Shown: positions 1-9,319, counted from the first letter of the stretch. The stretch is DNA of 37,915 nucleotides from Hyphomicrobiales bacterium (GCA_900472395.1 UCHV01000033.1:1-37915), one strand, 5' to 3'. Translations and numbers: made by a program. Notes: generated by a model from the sequence alone, not told the origin.

Positions 1-411
1 ATGAGTCCGCGTCCTAGCAGAAATCATCAGGGAAACGGATTCGAAATGCGAGCCTCCGACGTCCGGTTTCAAGTTTTGATACCCGGCTACGGAAGCATCG
101 CCGAAGGCGCCGAAAATTGTCGACATGCCAAAATGTATCGCGCCATGTTTCGCTCGAAGTGTCGAAATCGGGCTTATCCGTCAATATATTGGCCGAAACC
201 CTCTGGTTTTGCATATAATTGGCGAAGAGTTTCACCGTCCATCCGCGCCCATGTGTGCTGCCGAAGTTGGAAGATGGCTCGCCCAGACGCGGGAGAATTG
301 GGGTTCGCGAGTTTACCACGGGCACGGTAATAGCGCCTGACGCATCCCTAGGTCTCTGGAAAATCGGCTTGTGGTTGACTTCACGCTACTTCTGACATGC
401 TTGCGCGGCAA
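1..411. other. Left-edge stretch without a supportable gene
   Basis: Open frames exist on both strands across this stretch, but none gives a protein I recognise. None has a convincing ribosome binding site, and the opposite-strand frames overlap completely. Since the next 1.3 kb consists of broken genes, this is most simply read as more decayed DNA or the edge of an interrupted locus. Nothing further can be supported. Confidence 0.4.
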
Positions 412-1260
412 CTACGCACCTGCGCGCTCTGTGAAGAGTGAGGCAATGTGATCTTCGAGCGTTACCCTCCCACGCGTAAGCTCTGTTGGCATCTCCGCAC
501 CGTCCAACGTGGCCATCGTCATCCGCGCATAAGCGCGAGCGGCAGGCACGGAAAAGCCCAGCGATCTGAAATTGTCTTCGATCTCATCGCGCGGAATTTG
601 CTGCACCTTCACGTCGCGGCCCAAGGCTTGCGCGAAAACACGTGCGCCATCACTCATTGCGTAGCGCGTTGGCCCTTCCACGAACTGCACGCCCGTATCA
701 TTAATTGTGCTCATCAGCCTGGCAACGGCAGCGCTGGCGAGATCGATCGGCGACACCATCGGCAGTATGAAATCCTGGCCAAACGGTGTTGGCAGAACTC
801 CCTGTTTTGCGGACTCGACCAATTGGTCGAAATTCGTGAAATAGTAGGCTCCCCGATCGATCGCAGCCGGTACGCCGGTTGCCGCGACGAGCTGCTCGAA
901 TTCCCACAAAACAGAGAGGTCGCCGATGGCGTCGCCGCGTTGAGCACCATAGGTCGAGGCTACGACTACCTTTTCCAGGTCCGAAGCCTTGATCGCTTCT
1001 GCAATGCTGCGCCCCGTCCTAAGTTCCTCGGAATTCGTGTCAGTAGCAGGATCAGCAGGTGGGTTAAGCAGAAAAGCGCGTTTGCCACGAGACAGTACCG
1101 CGCACAGTGCGTCGGTATCGCCCACATCGACAGCGACACCATCGATTAAAGCCTCGTCACTCAAGGACGTGGCCTTCCCGTCACTGTGCGTCACCGCGAT
1201 GACCTGATGACCGCCTTCACTCTGTTTGCTAACGACGTGCCGGCCTATGGCCAGTAGCTC
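412..1260 (-). pseudogene. 5'-truncated NmrA-like NAD(P)-binding protein
   Basis: The reading frame matches the NmrA/NAD(P)H azoreductase-like branch of the atypical short-chain dehydrogenases. These bind NAD(P) through an N-terminal GxxGxxG Rossmann loop. The visible part starts inside the first Rossmann helix (IGRHVVSK, then GGHQVIAVT for strand 2) and runs through a plausible C-terminus ending TERAGA. The frame is closed upstream by a TAG at 1261-1263 just where the glycine loop and start codon should be. The only in-frame starts lie downstream, for example a GTG at 1194, and would give a 260-residue product without the nucleotide loop. I therefore call it a pseudogene rather than a short gene. 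The neighbouring cupin-like remnant is also broken, so the whole 0.4-1.7 kb stretch is decaying. Confidence 0.7.
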
Positions 1261-1299
1261 CTAGACGACATACACCAAAGCCTCCTTATGAAGGCCTGT

Positions 1300-1680
1300 T
1301 CAAAAAGCGTCGGACGGCTCACCATTTTCCGGATCAATCGTGTGCCTCGCCCAATCAGATAGGCGTTATAGCCTGTCAGGACGCCCTCGCAATCGGTCGT
1401 GACTGTCAGCGCCTCGCCTTTTGGCATGTACACTATAGCACCCGCTTCCGCCTTGATGGTGACCGAGCTCGTCGACACAAAAAGCCCCTTCGAGAACGAT
1501 CATAACGTCATCGGCAGCCATCGTTTCAGCCAGCGACTGGTTCGCAGCATAGCGGCCTTAGCCGATTGTAATCGGACCGCCGTCCGTCTCATCGACCAGA
1601 TTGCCAACGAAGACATCTGCGTCCTGACCGGGCGAGCGGACCAGCTTTGTGTCCTCAACACTGAATTTTTGAAGCTTCAT
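1300..1680 (-). pseudogene. Cupin-like gene broken by a stop and a frameshift
   Basis: Starting at the ATG at 1680 the frame reads MKLQKFSVEDTKLVRSPGQD and onward in the style of the small EutQ-like/cupin proteins encoded near short-chain dehydrogenases. It meets a TAA at 1558-1560, between ITIG and GRYAANQS, and then continues in the same frame to about 1480. There the reading must shift by one base to continue as TSSVTIKAEAGAIVYMPKGE, a typical cupin beta-strand pattern. The homologous part is lost after about 1360 and unrelated sequence follows. Two independent lesions plus loss of the end make this a clear pseudogene. Family assignment is from sequence style only. Confidence 0.6.
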
Positions 1681-1775
1681 CGCGACTTCCTCTGAGGTTT
1701 AAGAGCTTGTTCGTGGCATCAGCAGGCGAACCAGCAACTTCGGACACCATTTTCCGGCATTGGCTTGCCCAAGAA

Positions 1776-3239
1776 TTATTTGCTCACGACATGTGAACCG
1801 GCAAGCATTGAGGGAGTAATTTCCGCGGGTATGGGACAGACATAGGCCTTGCCATCTGCCTTTTCCGCCCATTCCGCCTTGGCGGCAGCCAGAAGTTTTG
1901 GTGAGGTGATCAGCGATAGGCCGGTCGTGGCAATTGCCTTGGCAGCATGCGCCATCGCCTTGTGCGCTGCCGGGCTTTTGCCCTGCGCCACGACCTGCCA
2001 CGTATGGGGATTGGTTCCGATCGCCCAAGTCGGCGTCCAGCATTGTGCTGTCGGCGTCACCCAACTGACATCACCGACATCGGTTGAGCCAGCGCGGAAA
2101 TGGGAATGGCCTTCGAATTCGCGCAGGCCCAGATGCAGGGGCGTTGCGCCATCCACCTTCGCGTTGGAAAAAACGTCACCTTTGATCTGGTAAAGACGGA
2201 TACTGCTTTTGATCGCCTCATCGGTGAAGGTGTCTTGAACCGATTGGGCAAAAGCCAGGTCTGCCTCATCGAAAGCCACCGGACCGAGCGCCATCATGTT
2301 CTCATGCATCGTTGTTTCGAGCGTGATGTTCGGCAGAAGATTGGTGGATGCGGTGTCGAAGACGATCTCGACCTCGGTTTCGGTCATCATCGCCGCGCCG
2401 CGTGCCACCTTGTCGACGCGCTTTGCGAGCTCCAGCGCCTGCGGCATTTCCGGCGCCCGGATGAGATAGATCACTTCCGCTTGCGCCTGCACCACATTGG
2501 CGGCGCGACCACCGGTATCGGTAATCGCGTAATGGACGCGGCAATCTTGCGGCATGTGCTCGCGCAGGAAGTTGACGCCAACATTCATCAATTCCACAGC
2601 ATCGAGTGCCGAGCGCCCGAGATGAGCGGCATTCGAAGCATGGGCCGCAACACCCTTGAAGCGGTAGTAGAATTCGAGAACCGCGAGATTGTTGGTCGAA
2701 CGGACGCCATTGAAGGGCGCCGGATGCCATGTCAGCGCTGTATCAACATCATGAAACAAACCAGCGCGCACCATGAATGTCTTACCCGAACCGCCCTCTT
2801 CTCCGGGGCATCCATAATAGCGCACGGTGCCTGCGATGCCGTTTTCTTTCAGATGACGGGCGAGCGCGATGGCAGCCATCAGCGAGCCGACGCCAAGAAG
2901 ATTGTGGCCGCAGCCATGGCCGGTGCCACCGGGAACGAGCGGTCGGTGTTCGGCGACACCGGCTGCTTGGCTCATGCCAGCCAGCGCGTCGAATTCTCCG
3001 AGGATAGCGATCACCGGCGTGCCGGTACCGGATTCGCCGATAAAAGCCGTATCCATGCCGGCAACACCGCGCTTCACCGCAAAGCCATTGGCCTCCAGCG
3101 TTTCAGCCAAGATACCGGAAGACCTTTTCTCGTCGAACTTCAGCTCGGCGAAATCCCAGATGCTGTCACTGAGTTTGGAAAAGTCCGGCGTCATTTCATT
3201 GATCGCGTCGGCAATCGAGCTTAAGGCGTCGCGGTTCAT
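1776..3239 (-). CDS. M20 family amidohydrolase, AbgB-like
   Basis: A 487-residue zinc amidohydrolase of the M20 family, closest in style to AbgB, the subunit that cleaves p-aminobenzoyl-glutamate. Visible features are GEFDAL at 81-86, the metal-binding GHGCGHN at 107-113 and CPGEEGG at 144-150 with the catalytic glutamate. The usual dimerisation domain lies in the middle and the protein has no signal peptide, so it acts in the cytoplasm. The ATG at 3239 is chosen because homology begins there (MNRDALSSIADAI) and a GAGGA-like site lies just upstream; the frame stays open to 3311 but that extension has no homology. It is the last gene of cassette A, 130 bp after the binding-protein gene. In this context it probably hydrolyses an amide bond of the imported compound. 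The real substrate is not evident from the sequence. Confidence 0.88.
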   Translation of the reverse strand: MNRDALSSIADAINEMTPDFSKLSDSIWDFAELKFDEKRSSGILAETLEANGFAVKRGVAGMDTAFIGESGTGTPVIAILGEFDALAGMSQAAGVAEHRPLVPGGTGHGCGHNLLGVGSLMAAIALARHLKENGIAGTVRYYGCPGEEGGSGKTFMVRAGLFHDVDTALTWHPAPFNGVRSTNNLAVLEFYYRFKGVAAHASNAAHLGRSALDAVELMNVGVNFLREHMPQDCRVHYAITDTGGRAANVVQAQAEVIYLIRAPEMPQALELAKRVDKVARGAAMMTETEVEIVFDTASTNLLPNITLETTMHENMMALGPVAFDEADLAFAQSVQDTFTDEAIKSSIRLYQIKGDVFSNAKVDGATPLHLGLREFEGHSHFRAGSTDVGDVSWVTPTAQCWTPTWAIGTNPHTWQVVAQGKSPAAHKAMAHAAKAIATTGLSLITSPKLLAAAKAEWAEKADGKAYVCPIPAEITPSMLAGSHVVSK

Positions 3240-3369
3240 GGCGTCCTCGCGGTGTGTTGGCGCCCGTTTCAGGGAGCGTTTATCCTGCCGGCAGTCAAAC
3301 AACCGGATCATTAGTCAACGGTGGGTGAATGGGCCGAGCCGGCATAGATTGGCGGCACGGCGCAACTGT

Positions 3370-4914
3370 TCAGTCGTCGACTGAAACTTCCCAGAGACGG
3401 GCATTGGACTGCCAGACCGGCTGACCTTTCAGCTTCTTCGTCGCGCCCCAGACATCCACCATGTCGTAAAGGAAAATGCCGGGCATTTCCTTCAGCATCA
3501 ACTCGTGGAACTCGTCAAAGATCTTCTGGCGCTTCTCCTGATCAGCCTCCGCGTAAGCGGCATTCATCAGCTCGACCGCTTTCGGGTCATCCCACATCAG
3601 TGAGGCATTCTTGTCCTTGTCGCCGACATAGAAAGAATACATCAGCGCCGGGTCGAGACGCGGCGCCACCGATTGCGAAATCACTTGATAATTGCCGGAG
3701 CGGCGGCGATCGACTTGGGTGGCATAATCCAGCACCTCGATCTGCACGTTGAGACCGGCCTGCTGCATCATGCCCTGTGCCATGACGGCGGCCGGGAAGC
3801 TCGGCACGTTGCCGCGCTTGTTGGCGATGATCGAGATGGGCTCCCCTTTGTAACCGGCAGCCGCGAGTTCTTTCTTTGCTGCCTCGATATCATACGACAG
3901 GCGCTTCTTCTGGGTCTCGTCAAAATAGACGCTGTCCTGAGACACCATCGAACCGTTGGCCTCACCGGTCCCATTCGATGCGGCAGCAACCAGCTCATCC
4001 AGATCGAGCGCCATGGCCATGGCACGGCGAACGCCCGGATTGCCCAAAACCTTGTCGCGGGTCTGGATGTAGAACAGGTTCTTACCGTTGTTTCGCGACA
4101 CAATCAGCTGGGTCTTTTCGTTCGACTTGAATTCAGGGATCAGATCCGGCGAGATTTCGGCGGTATCGAGTACGCCGGACTCGAGGCCGGCCTTCACGGT
4201 CGAGGCATCCGGGATGACCATGAACTTGATGCCGTCTGCGAGCGGTCGCTTCGATCCGACCATGCCATCCGGCTTGCCGTCATTTTGCGGCGACACGTAA
4301 TCGGCGAATTTTGCGAGGTGGAGATATTCGCCTTTTTTCCATTCATCCCACTGAAACGGGCCGGTACCGATCGGTTTGACAAAACTGCCATCGGCGGCAA
4401 TAGAGTCAGGAGAAATCATGCCGGTATAACCGCATTCAGGACGCGACATCAGGCCGAGGAAAACGGCAGACGGCTTTTCAAGCGTGATGCTGACGGTTGC
4501 CACATCGACTGCCTTTATATCCGTAACCGGCGCGGCACCACCCTTGGCAAAATCGTTGAGGCAGGTCCATTTGGTTTCCGGCTTCAGATATCGTGTCCAG
4601 TTCCAGACAACATCATCTGCAGTCATCGTCTTTCCATTATGGAATTTAACGTCGGTGCGCAGCTTGAACGTATAGGTCAGGCCATCGGCGGAGGTTTCGA
4701 AACTTTTCGCCAGAAGCGGTTTCACTTCGCCACCATTGTTGTAGCCGACGAGGCCCTCGACGATATGCAGGATCACACCATCGGTATTGCCATCACGGTT
4801 GACGCCGGGATTGGCGCTGCGCAGGTCCGAACTCTGCGCGATCGTGATGTCGCGCGCTGCGCCAGTGCCGGCCATAACAATCAGAGCAGTGCCTGCCAGA
4901 AGAAGCTTTTTCAT
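3370..4914 (-). CDS. Peptide/opine-type ABC transporter substrate-binding protein (cassette A)
   Basis: A 514-residue family 5 extracellular solute-binding protein of the DppA/OppA type. The first 20 residues form a Sec signal peptide: MKK, then a hydrophobic core, then GTGAA before RDITIAQ. The mature part shows family hallmarks such as GLTYTFKLRTDVKFHNG, followed by TADDVVWNW. It should bind the substrate in the periplasm and deliver it to the DppBC pore. The start at 4914 is supported by the sequence AGAGGGT eight bases upstream and by the signal peptide. The frame remains open far upstream (to 5463), but that part overlaps the hydrolase gene in another frame and is not coding here. Its position near the end of the operon, between two enzymes, is unusual because such genes are often first. 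Confidence 0.92.
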   Translation of the reverse strand: MKKLLLAGTALIVMAGTGAARDITIAQSSDLRSANPGVNRDGNTDGVILHIVEGLVGYNNGGEVKPLLAKSFETSADGLTYTFKLRTDVKFHNGKTMTADDVVWNWTRYLKPETKWTCLNDFAKGGAAPVTDIKAVDVATVSITLEKPSAVFLGLMSRPECGYTGMISPDSIAADGSFVKPIGTGPFQWDEWKKGEYLHLAKFADYVSPQNDGKPDGMVGSKRPLADGIKFMVIPDASTVKAGLESGVLDTAEISPDLIPEFKSNEKTQLIVSRNNGKNLFYIQTRDKVLGNPGVRRAMAMALDLDELVAAASNGTGEANGSMVSQDSVYFDETQKKRLSYDIEAAKKELAAAGYKGEPISIIANKRGNVPSFPAAVMAQGMMQQAGLNVQIEVLDYATQVDRRRSGNYQVISQSVAPRLDPALMYSFYVGDKDKNASLMWDDPKAVELMNAAYAEADQEKRQKIFDEFHELMLKEMPGIFLYDMVDVWGATKKLKGQPVWQSNARLWEVSVDD

Positions 4915-4943
4915 TGTTCTACCCTCTTTTGTCGTTGTTGATT

Positions 4944-5795
4944 TCATGACTGGAAATCGCCCCAGCAGGCCTGTGCCAGCCGGCCGATCGTTTCGAGCGA
5001 CAGCGTGTATCCGGGCGTGCCATCCGCCATGACTTGCGGCACATCGTCGGTATAGGCGGTGATGATGAAGAACGGCGTCCCATCCCTGTAGACGATGCCG
5101 GCATCCATCCGGCCGCGCTTGCCGCGCCCACTCTTGCTGGCCACAACGGCCTCGAATGGCAGGCGCGAACGGATGCCGTAACGCAGGATCTGGTGTTTTA
5201 GCGTTTCCATGGCGAAGGCACACAATTCCGCGCTGCAACCCAGTTTCTCCTGCGCTTCCGCCGAAGATTGCGCATCGAGAATGGTCTGAAGCAGCAGCAC
5301 CTGATCCGCCGCCGATGTCGTCGTCACCGTCGTCAGCGCATGATCGGCCGGCAGGGCGAGCGGCGGAATGAGGAAACGATGGTGGGTATTGGCCATGCCA
5401 AGCGCCTTGCAGTAGCTGTCCACCTCTTCCAGTGTCAGCCGTTCGAGCACCATTCTCGTGCATACATTGTCGCTCAGTGTCATCATTCCGGTGATCGCAT
5501 CACGCAGCGAAATGACAATGCCCGGCGTCATGTAGCGGAACATGCCGCTGGCGACTTCCTTGGCCAACCGCTGTTCATAGGTGACCGGTTCATCCAGACT
5601 AAGCCGCCCCTCATGCGCAGCCTTGAGCGCCGCCATCATGATCGAGGTCTTGCGAGTGCTGCCCGAGGGGGTTTCCTCATCGGCACCACGCCTGATCTCT
5701 TCGCCGGTCAGCAGATTGCGCACCATGAAGCGAGTGACAAAGGGCTGTGCATCACAGATTGCGGACAGCTGGTCGGATATGGTCATCGTGGTCAT
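4944..5795 (-). CDS. Cytosolic class A beta-lactamase-fold serine hydrolase
   Basis: A 283-residue protein with the three active-site elements of the penicillin-binding/beta-lactamase fold in the right order and spacing: STRK at 46-49 (nucleophile Ser46, general base Lys49), SDN at 108-110 and KSG at 221-223 (in place of KTG). This is the 'Beta-lactamase2' enzyme group, which includes class A beta-lactamases and other amide or ester hydrolases. There is no signal peptide, so unlike a resistance enzyme it works in the cytoplasm. I do not see a convincing Glu166-type omega-loop motif. The gene sits four bases after the fused ATPase gene and 29 bases before the binding-protein gene, so it is an integral part of the uptake operon. 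A catabolic role on the imported compound is more likely than antibiotic resistance, but this is inference. Confidence 0.82.
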   Translation of the reverse strand: MTTMTISDQLSAICDAQPFVTRFMVRNLLTGEEIRRGADEETPSGSTRKTSIMMAALKAAHEGRLSLDEPVTYEQRLAKEVASGMFRYMTPGIVISLRDAITGMMTLSDNVCTRMVLERLTLEEVDSYCKALGMANTHHRFLIPPLALPADHALTTVTTTSAADQVLLLQTILDAQSSAEAQEKLGCSAELCAFAMETLKHQILRYGIRSRLPFEAVVASKSGRGKRGRMDAGIVYRDGTPFFIITAYTDDVPQVMADGTPGYTLSLETIGRLAQACWGDFQS

Positions 5796-5799
5796 CCTT

Positions 5800-7446
5800 T
5801 TAGAGCCCCTCTTCCAGACGCCATTTGAGCGTCACGCCACCCCGTTCGTTCTGGTCAAGGGCGGGGATCGCCGAGAGAAGACGGCGGGTATAATCCTGCT
5901 GCGGGTTGTCGAAGATCGCGTCACGATCGCCCTCTTCGATGATGCGGCCGTCCTGCATGACAACGACCCGGTCGGCCACCTGTTCAACGACGCCAAGATC
6001 ATGGCTGATGAACAGGCACGAAAAGCCGTAACGCTTCTGTAGATCCGAGAAGAGATCGAGGACCTGCGCGCGCACCGTCACATCCAGCGCGGAAACCGGT
6101 TCGTCCGCGATCAGGAAACGCGGCCGGCGGGCAATAGCGCGGGCAATCGCAACGCGCTGCCGCTGGCCACCAGACAGTTCGTGCGGATATCGGCTGGCAT
6201 AATCGGCATTGAGGCCAACCTCCTCCAGCGTTTCCGACGCCCGTTTGCGTTTTGCAGCAGTGTCGAGATCGGGAACCAGCCGAAGCGCCTCCTCGACCAG
6301 TGTCAGGATCGTCATGCGCGGATCGAGCGAGGAATACGGGTCCTGAAACACCATCTGGCAGTTCAGGCGATAGTCTCGCCAATCCTCGTCACGGGAGCGG
6401 CCCTGAAAGCGGATATCGCCTTCACTTTCCTTCACCAGCCCGGCGATGGTGCGGCCAAGCGTGGTCTTTCCGGAGCCAGAACCACCGACAAGCGCCACAA
6501 CTTCGCCCTCGTGGATATCGATGCTGACACCGTGCAGGGCGCGCTTGATTTTCGCCCTCTTCAGAAGCGATTTTCGGCCCGCATAATCGACGACAATGTT
6601 CTGAGCCGAGACCATTGGCTGCCTCGACGTGTCGAGCGAGCGTACTTCTCCACGAAACGGCAGCGAGGAGAGTAACTTCCTCGTATAGGCGTGCTGTGGA
6701 GCATCGAGCAGATCTTCGGTGCGCCCCTGTTCGACGATCGCGCCTTTTTCCATCACGACGATGCGACTGGTATAACGCGCCACCATCGGCAGGTCGTGGC
6801 TGATCAAGAGAACGGCGGTCCCTTCCGCCCGCGTCAGCTCGACCATAAGCTCCATGACATCACGCTGGATGACGGCATCGAGCGCCGTGGTCGGCTCGTC
6901 GGCAATCAGCAACGCAGGTTTCAAGAGCATGACCGAAGCCAGCATGATGCGCTGGCGCATGCCGCCGGAAAACTCATGCGGATAGGCGGCAAGCGCACCT
7001 TCCGGCTCGCGGATGCCGACACGCTCCAGCATCTCGAGAATGCGGGCCCGACGTTCTTCGGGCGAGAGTTTTGCATGAAGGATCAGGCCTTCCTCTAGCT
7101 GCCGGCCGATCGTCATCGACGGATTGAGCGAAGTCATCGGCTCCTGGAAAACCACCCCGATTTCGGCCCCGCGCAGGCGGCGCAAGTCCTTGTCCTTGAT
7201 CGCGAGAACATCGCGACCCTTGTAGCGGACCGAGCCGCCCGTGACCCTGATGGCCGGAGGCAGAAGCGAGATCAGCGCACGGGTGGCCAGCGTCTTGCCG
7301 GAGCCGCTTTCGCCGACGATCCCGAAAATCTCACCGGCTGCGATGTCGAACGAGATGCCCTTGACCACCTCGATACCGGTATGGGCCACCTCAAGAGAGA
7401 GATCATTGACGCTCAGCAGCACGTTGTCGAAAGTTTCCCTGGTCAT
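5800..7446 (-). CDS. Fused dual ABC transporter ATP-binding protein (DppD-DppF type)
   Basis: A 548-residue protein carrying two complete nucleotide-binding domains, equivalent to DppD and DppF joined, as in GsiA. Domain 1 has Walker A GESGSGKT at 45-52, signature FSGGMRQR at 159-166 and Walker B LLIADEP near 179-185. Domain 2 has GGSGSGKT at 321-328, LSGGQRQR at 424-431 and FLIADEP near 444-450. It powers import through the neighbouring DppB/DppC pore from the cytoplasmic side. The ATG at 7446 overlaps the TGA of the permease gene as ATGA, which fixes the start and implies translational coupling; the longer open frame upstream lies over the permease gene. The substrate cannot be told from the ATPase. 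Confidence 0.95.
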   Translation of the reverse strand: MTRETFDNVLLSVNDLSLEVAHTGIEVVKGISFDIAAGEIFGIVGESGSGKTLATRALISLLPPAIRVTGGSVRYKGRDVLAIKDKDLRRLRGAEIGVVFQEPMTSLNPSMTIGRQLEEGLILHAKLSPEERRARILEMLERVGIREPEGALAAYPHEFSGGMRQRIMLASVMLLKPALLIADEPTTALDAVIQRDVMELMVELTRAEGTAVLLISHDLPMVARYTSRIVVMEKGAIVEQGRTEDLLDAPQHAYTRKLLSSLPFRGEVRSLDTSRQPMVSAQNIVVDYAGRKSLLKRAKIKRALHGVSIDIHEGEVVALVGGSGSGKTTLGRTIAGLVKESEGDIRFQGRSRDEDWRDYRLNCQMVFQDPYSSLDPRMTILTLVEEALRLVPDLDTAAKRKRASETLEEVGLNADYASRYPHELSGGQRQRVAIARAIARRPRFLIADEPVSALDVTVRAQVLDLFSDLQKRYGFSCLFISHDLGVVEQVADRVVVMQDGRIIEEGDRDAIFDNPQQDYTRRLLSAIPALDQNERGGVTLKWRLEEGL

Positions 7447-8261
7447 TTCAGGCCCCTCATGCGCGGGTCGAGGCGGTCGCGCAGGGCGTCGCCGAGAAGA
7501 TTGATGCCCAACAGGGTCAGCGCGATACAGACGCCGGGGAAAAGACCCAGCCATACGGCCTGCTGAATGAAGGGACGGCCGGCGGCCAGCATATTGCCCC
7601 AGGTCGGGGCCGGCGGAGGCACACCGAGGCCGAGAAAGGAGAGCGCGCTCTCCGACAGGATGGCCCAGCCGAACATGGACGTGGCAAGCACGGTGATGGG
7701 TGCCAGGCAATTGGGGAGGACGTGGCGAAACAGCGTAAACAGTTCACCATTGCCCATCACGCGTGACGCCTCAATGAATTCCCGTTCGCGCAGCGACAGG
7801 ACGGCACCGCGCACTACGCGGGCCATGGACGGGGTATAGGCGATACCGAGCGCAAAAATGATGCCGTATTGGCTGGCGCCGAACACTGCCAACAGTCCAA
7901 GCGCCAGAAGAATGCCGGGAAAGGCCAGAAGGGCGTTGTTAACCGCCATGATGACGCCATCCGCCCAACCGCGCGCATAACCGCTGACAAGACCGATCAG
8001 TGTGCCCCAGATGGTGGCGAAACTGACGGTGAGAAAACCGATCCAGACGCTGGCCTGCGCACCGACCATCAGCCGGCTCAGCACATCGCGGCCGAATTCG
8101 TCGGTGCCGAGAAGATGCGTGACACTCGGGGCAGAGAGGCGGGCCGTAAACGACAGTTTCATTGGATCGAACGGCGTCCAGAAGAGACCGAGGGCGGCTG
8201 TGGCCAAGAGCACGGCAATGAGGAGCCCGCCGATAAAGTTATTGAGAGTGAACGTTTTCAT
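7443..8261 (-). CDS. ABC transporter permease, DppC-like (cassette A)
   Basis: A 272-residue inner-membrane permease of the binding-protein-dependent type. It has an N-terminal membrane segment (GGLLIAVLLATAALGLFW), then a periplasmic loop with HLLGTDEFGRDVLSRL, then a five-helix core. The ATPase-contact EAA loop appears as REFIEASRVMGNGELFTLFRHVLPN, shown here only by its key residues EAxxxxG. LSFLGLGVPPP near the end is typical of DppC. Start and stop both overlap neighbours by ATGA (8261 with DppB, 7443 with the ATPase), so all three are translated together. It forms half of the pore with DppB. Its short length (272 against about 300) is normal for this subgroup. Confidence 0.94.
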   Translation of the reverse strand: MKTFTLNNFIGGLLIAVLLATAALGLFWTPFDPMKLSFTARLSAPSVTHLLGTDEFGRDVLSRLMVGAQASVWIGFLTVSFATIWGTLIGLVSGYARGWADGVIMAVNNALLAFPGILLALGLLAVFGASQYGIIFALGIAYTPSMARVVRGAVLSLREREFIEASRVMGNGELFTLFRHVLPNCLAPITVLATSMFGWAILSESALSFLGLGVPPPAPTWGNMLAAGRPFIQQAVWLGLFPGVCIALTLLGINLLGDALRDRLDPRMRGLK

Positions 8262-9202
8262 TCGGCAACAACCCGCGGATCAAAGAGAGGATAGAGCAGA
8301 TCGACAACGAGGTTGACCAGCACGTAGGACAAGGCCACGAACAGCAGGCACCCTTGAATAACCGGATAGTCACGGGCAAAAATGCTGTCGACCATCAGGC
8401 GACCGAGGCCGGGAATGGTGAAGACCGTTTCGATCACCGCAATGCCGCCAAGCAGATTGCCGAGGATGAGGCCGATCATCGTCCATGTCGGACCGAAGGC
8501 GTTCTTGAACGCATGCCGCCACAAGACAGCGCTTTCTGAAAGGCCCTTGGCGCGAGCATGGGTGATGTAGTCAAGCCTCAGCACTTCCAGCGTCGAGGCG
8601 CGCGCCATGCGGATCAGCACGCCCGCCTCGTGGATGACCAGGGTCATTACCGGCAGCACGAGATAAAGCAGGCCACCGACCACATTGTCGCCGATAGACA
8701 CGTAACCCAGAACGGGCAACCAACCGAGCTTGAGACCGAACAACAGTAACAGAAGCAATCCCAGCCAGAACGTGGGAATGGACAAAAGCACCGTCGCAGT
8801 CCCGACCAATGCCAGATCCGTGAAACTGTTCTGCCGCCAGGCGGCAATAACGCCGGCCGGTACGGCGATCAGGCTGGCGAGGACAACAGCAATCACGACA
8901 ATTTCCGCGCTGACCACGAAACGCGAGACGACGAGAGGTAGTACAGCTTCGTCATTGACGATGGAGCGGCCGAAATCGCCTTGCAGGACATTGCCCGCCC
9001 ATATGACGAATTGCTGCGGCATCGGCTTGTCGAGACCAAGCTCGGTGCGCATGGCAGCGATCTGGTCGGGCTGCGCCATGTCGCCCAGCATCAGGGCGGC
9101 GGGGTCACCGGGAATGAAACGGATCAGCGCGAAAACCGTAATCGAGACAAGCACGATCGTCGGCAGCGCCATCAGCAGACGGCTTAGGATAAATCTCAGC
9201 AT
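8258..9202 (-). CDS. ABC transporter permease, DppB-like (cassette A)
   Basis: A 314-residue permease of the DppB/OppB type, the first structural gene of cassette A. It begins MLRFILSRLLMALPTIVLVS and has the DppB hallmark FIPGDPAALMLG in the first periplasmic loop, six predicted membrane helices, and an EAA-type loop around LDYITHARAKGLSE. The last helix leads into LLYPLFDPRVVAE. The ATG at 9202 is preferred over upstream in-frame starts because it begins the conserved amphipathic helix and has GGGG eight to nine bases upstream. It overlaps the dppC-like gene by four bases. The 176-bp gap upstream, below the LysR gene, should hold the operon promoter. Confidence 0.93.
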   Translation of the reverse strand: MLRFILSRLLMALPTIVLVSITVFALIRFIPGDPAALMLGDMAQPDQIAAMRTELGLDKPMPQQFVIWAGNVLQGDFGRSIVNDEAVLPLVVSRFVVSAEIVVIAVVLASLIAVPAGVIAAWRQNSFTDLALVGTATVLLSIPTFWLGLLLLLLFGLKLGWLPVLGYVSIGDNVVGGLLYLVLPVMTLVIHEAGVLIRMARASTLEVLRLDYITHARAKGLSESAVLWRHAFKNAFGPTWTMIGLILGNLLGGIAVIETVFTIPGLGRLMVDSIFARDYPVIQGCLLFVALSYVLVNLVVDLLYPLFDPRVVAE

Positions 9203-9291
9203 TGTTTCCCCACGATTGATGACGGCTTTCCGTTCCGTCAGCATCGGTTTCGTTATGCAAACTATGACGAGATGAGTAATGTTGCGCAAGA

Positions 9292-9319
9292 CTATGCGTT
9301 TTTGTCATACATCTATGCG
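9292..9319. promoter_or_regulatory. Direct repeat upstream of cassette A (possible LysR site)
   Basis: The seven bases CTATGCG occur at 9292-9298 and again at 9313-9319, exactly 21 bp apart, which is two turns of the helix. They lie in the only sizeable non-coding gap before the first permease gene and below the LysR gene. A LysR tetramer contacting two sites on one DNA face would fit. LysR sites are usually T-N11-A dyads, and I see no perfect dyad, so this is only a candidate. Confidence 0.3.

Noticed and set aside
2100..3224. Long plus-strand frame of 374 codons
   Set aside because: It is the antisense of the AbgB-like gene. Its histidine- and arginine-rich composition is typical of a shadow frame in GC-rich DNA.
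4915..5463. N-terminal extension of the cassette A binding protein by about 180 residues
   Set aside because: The extension overlaps the serine hydrolase gene in another frame and has no homology; the signal peptide and ribosome binding site fix the start at 4914.
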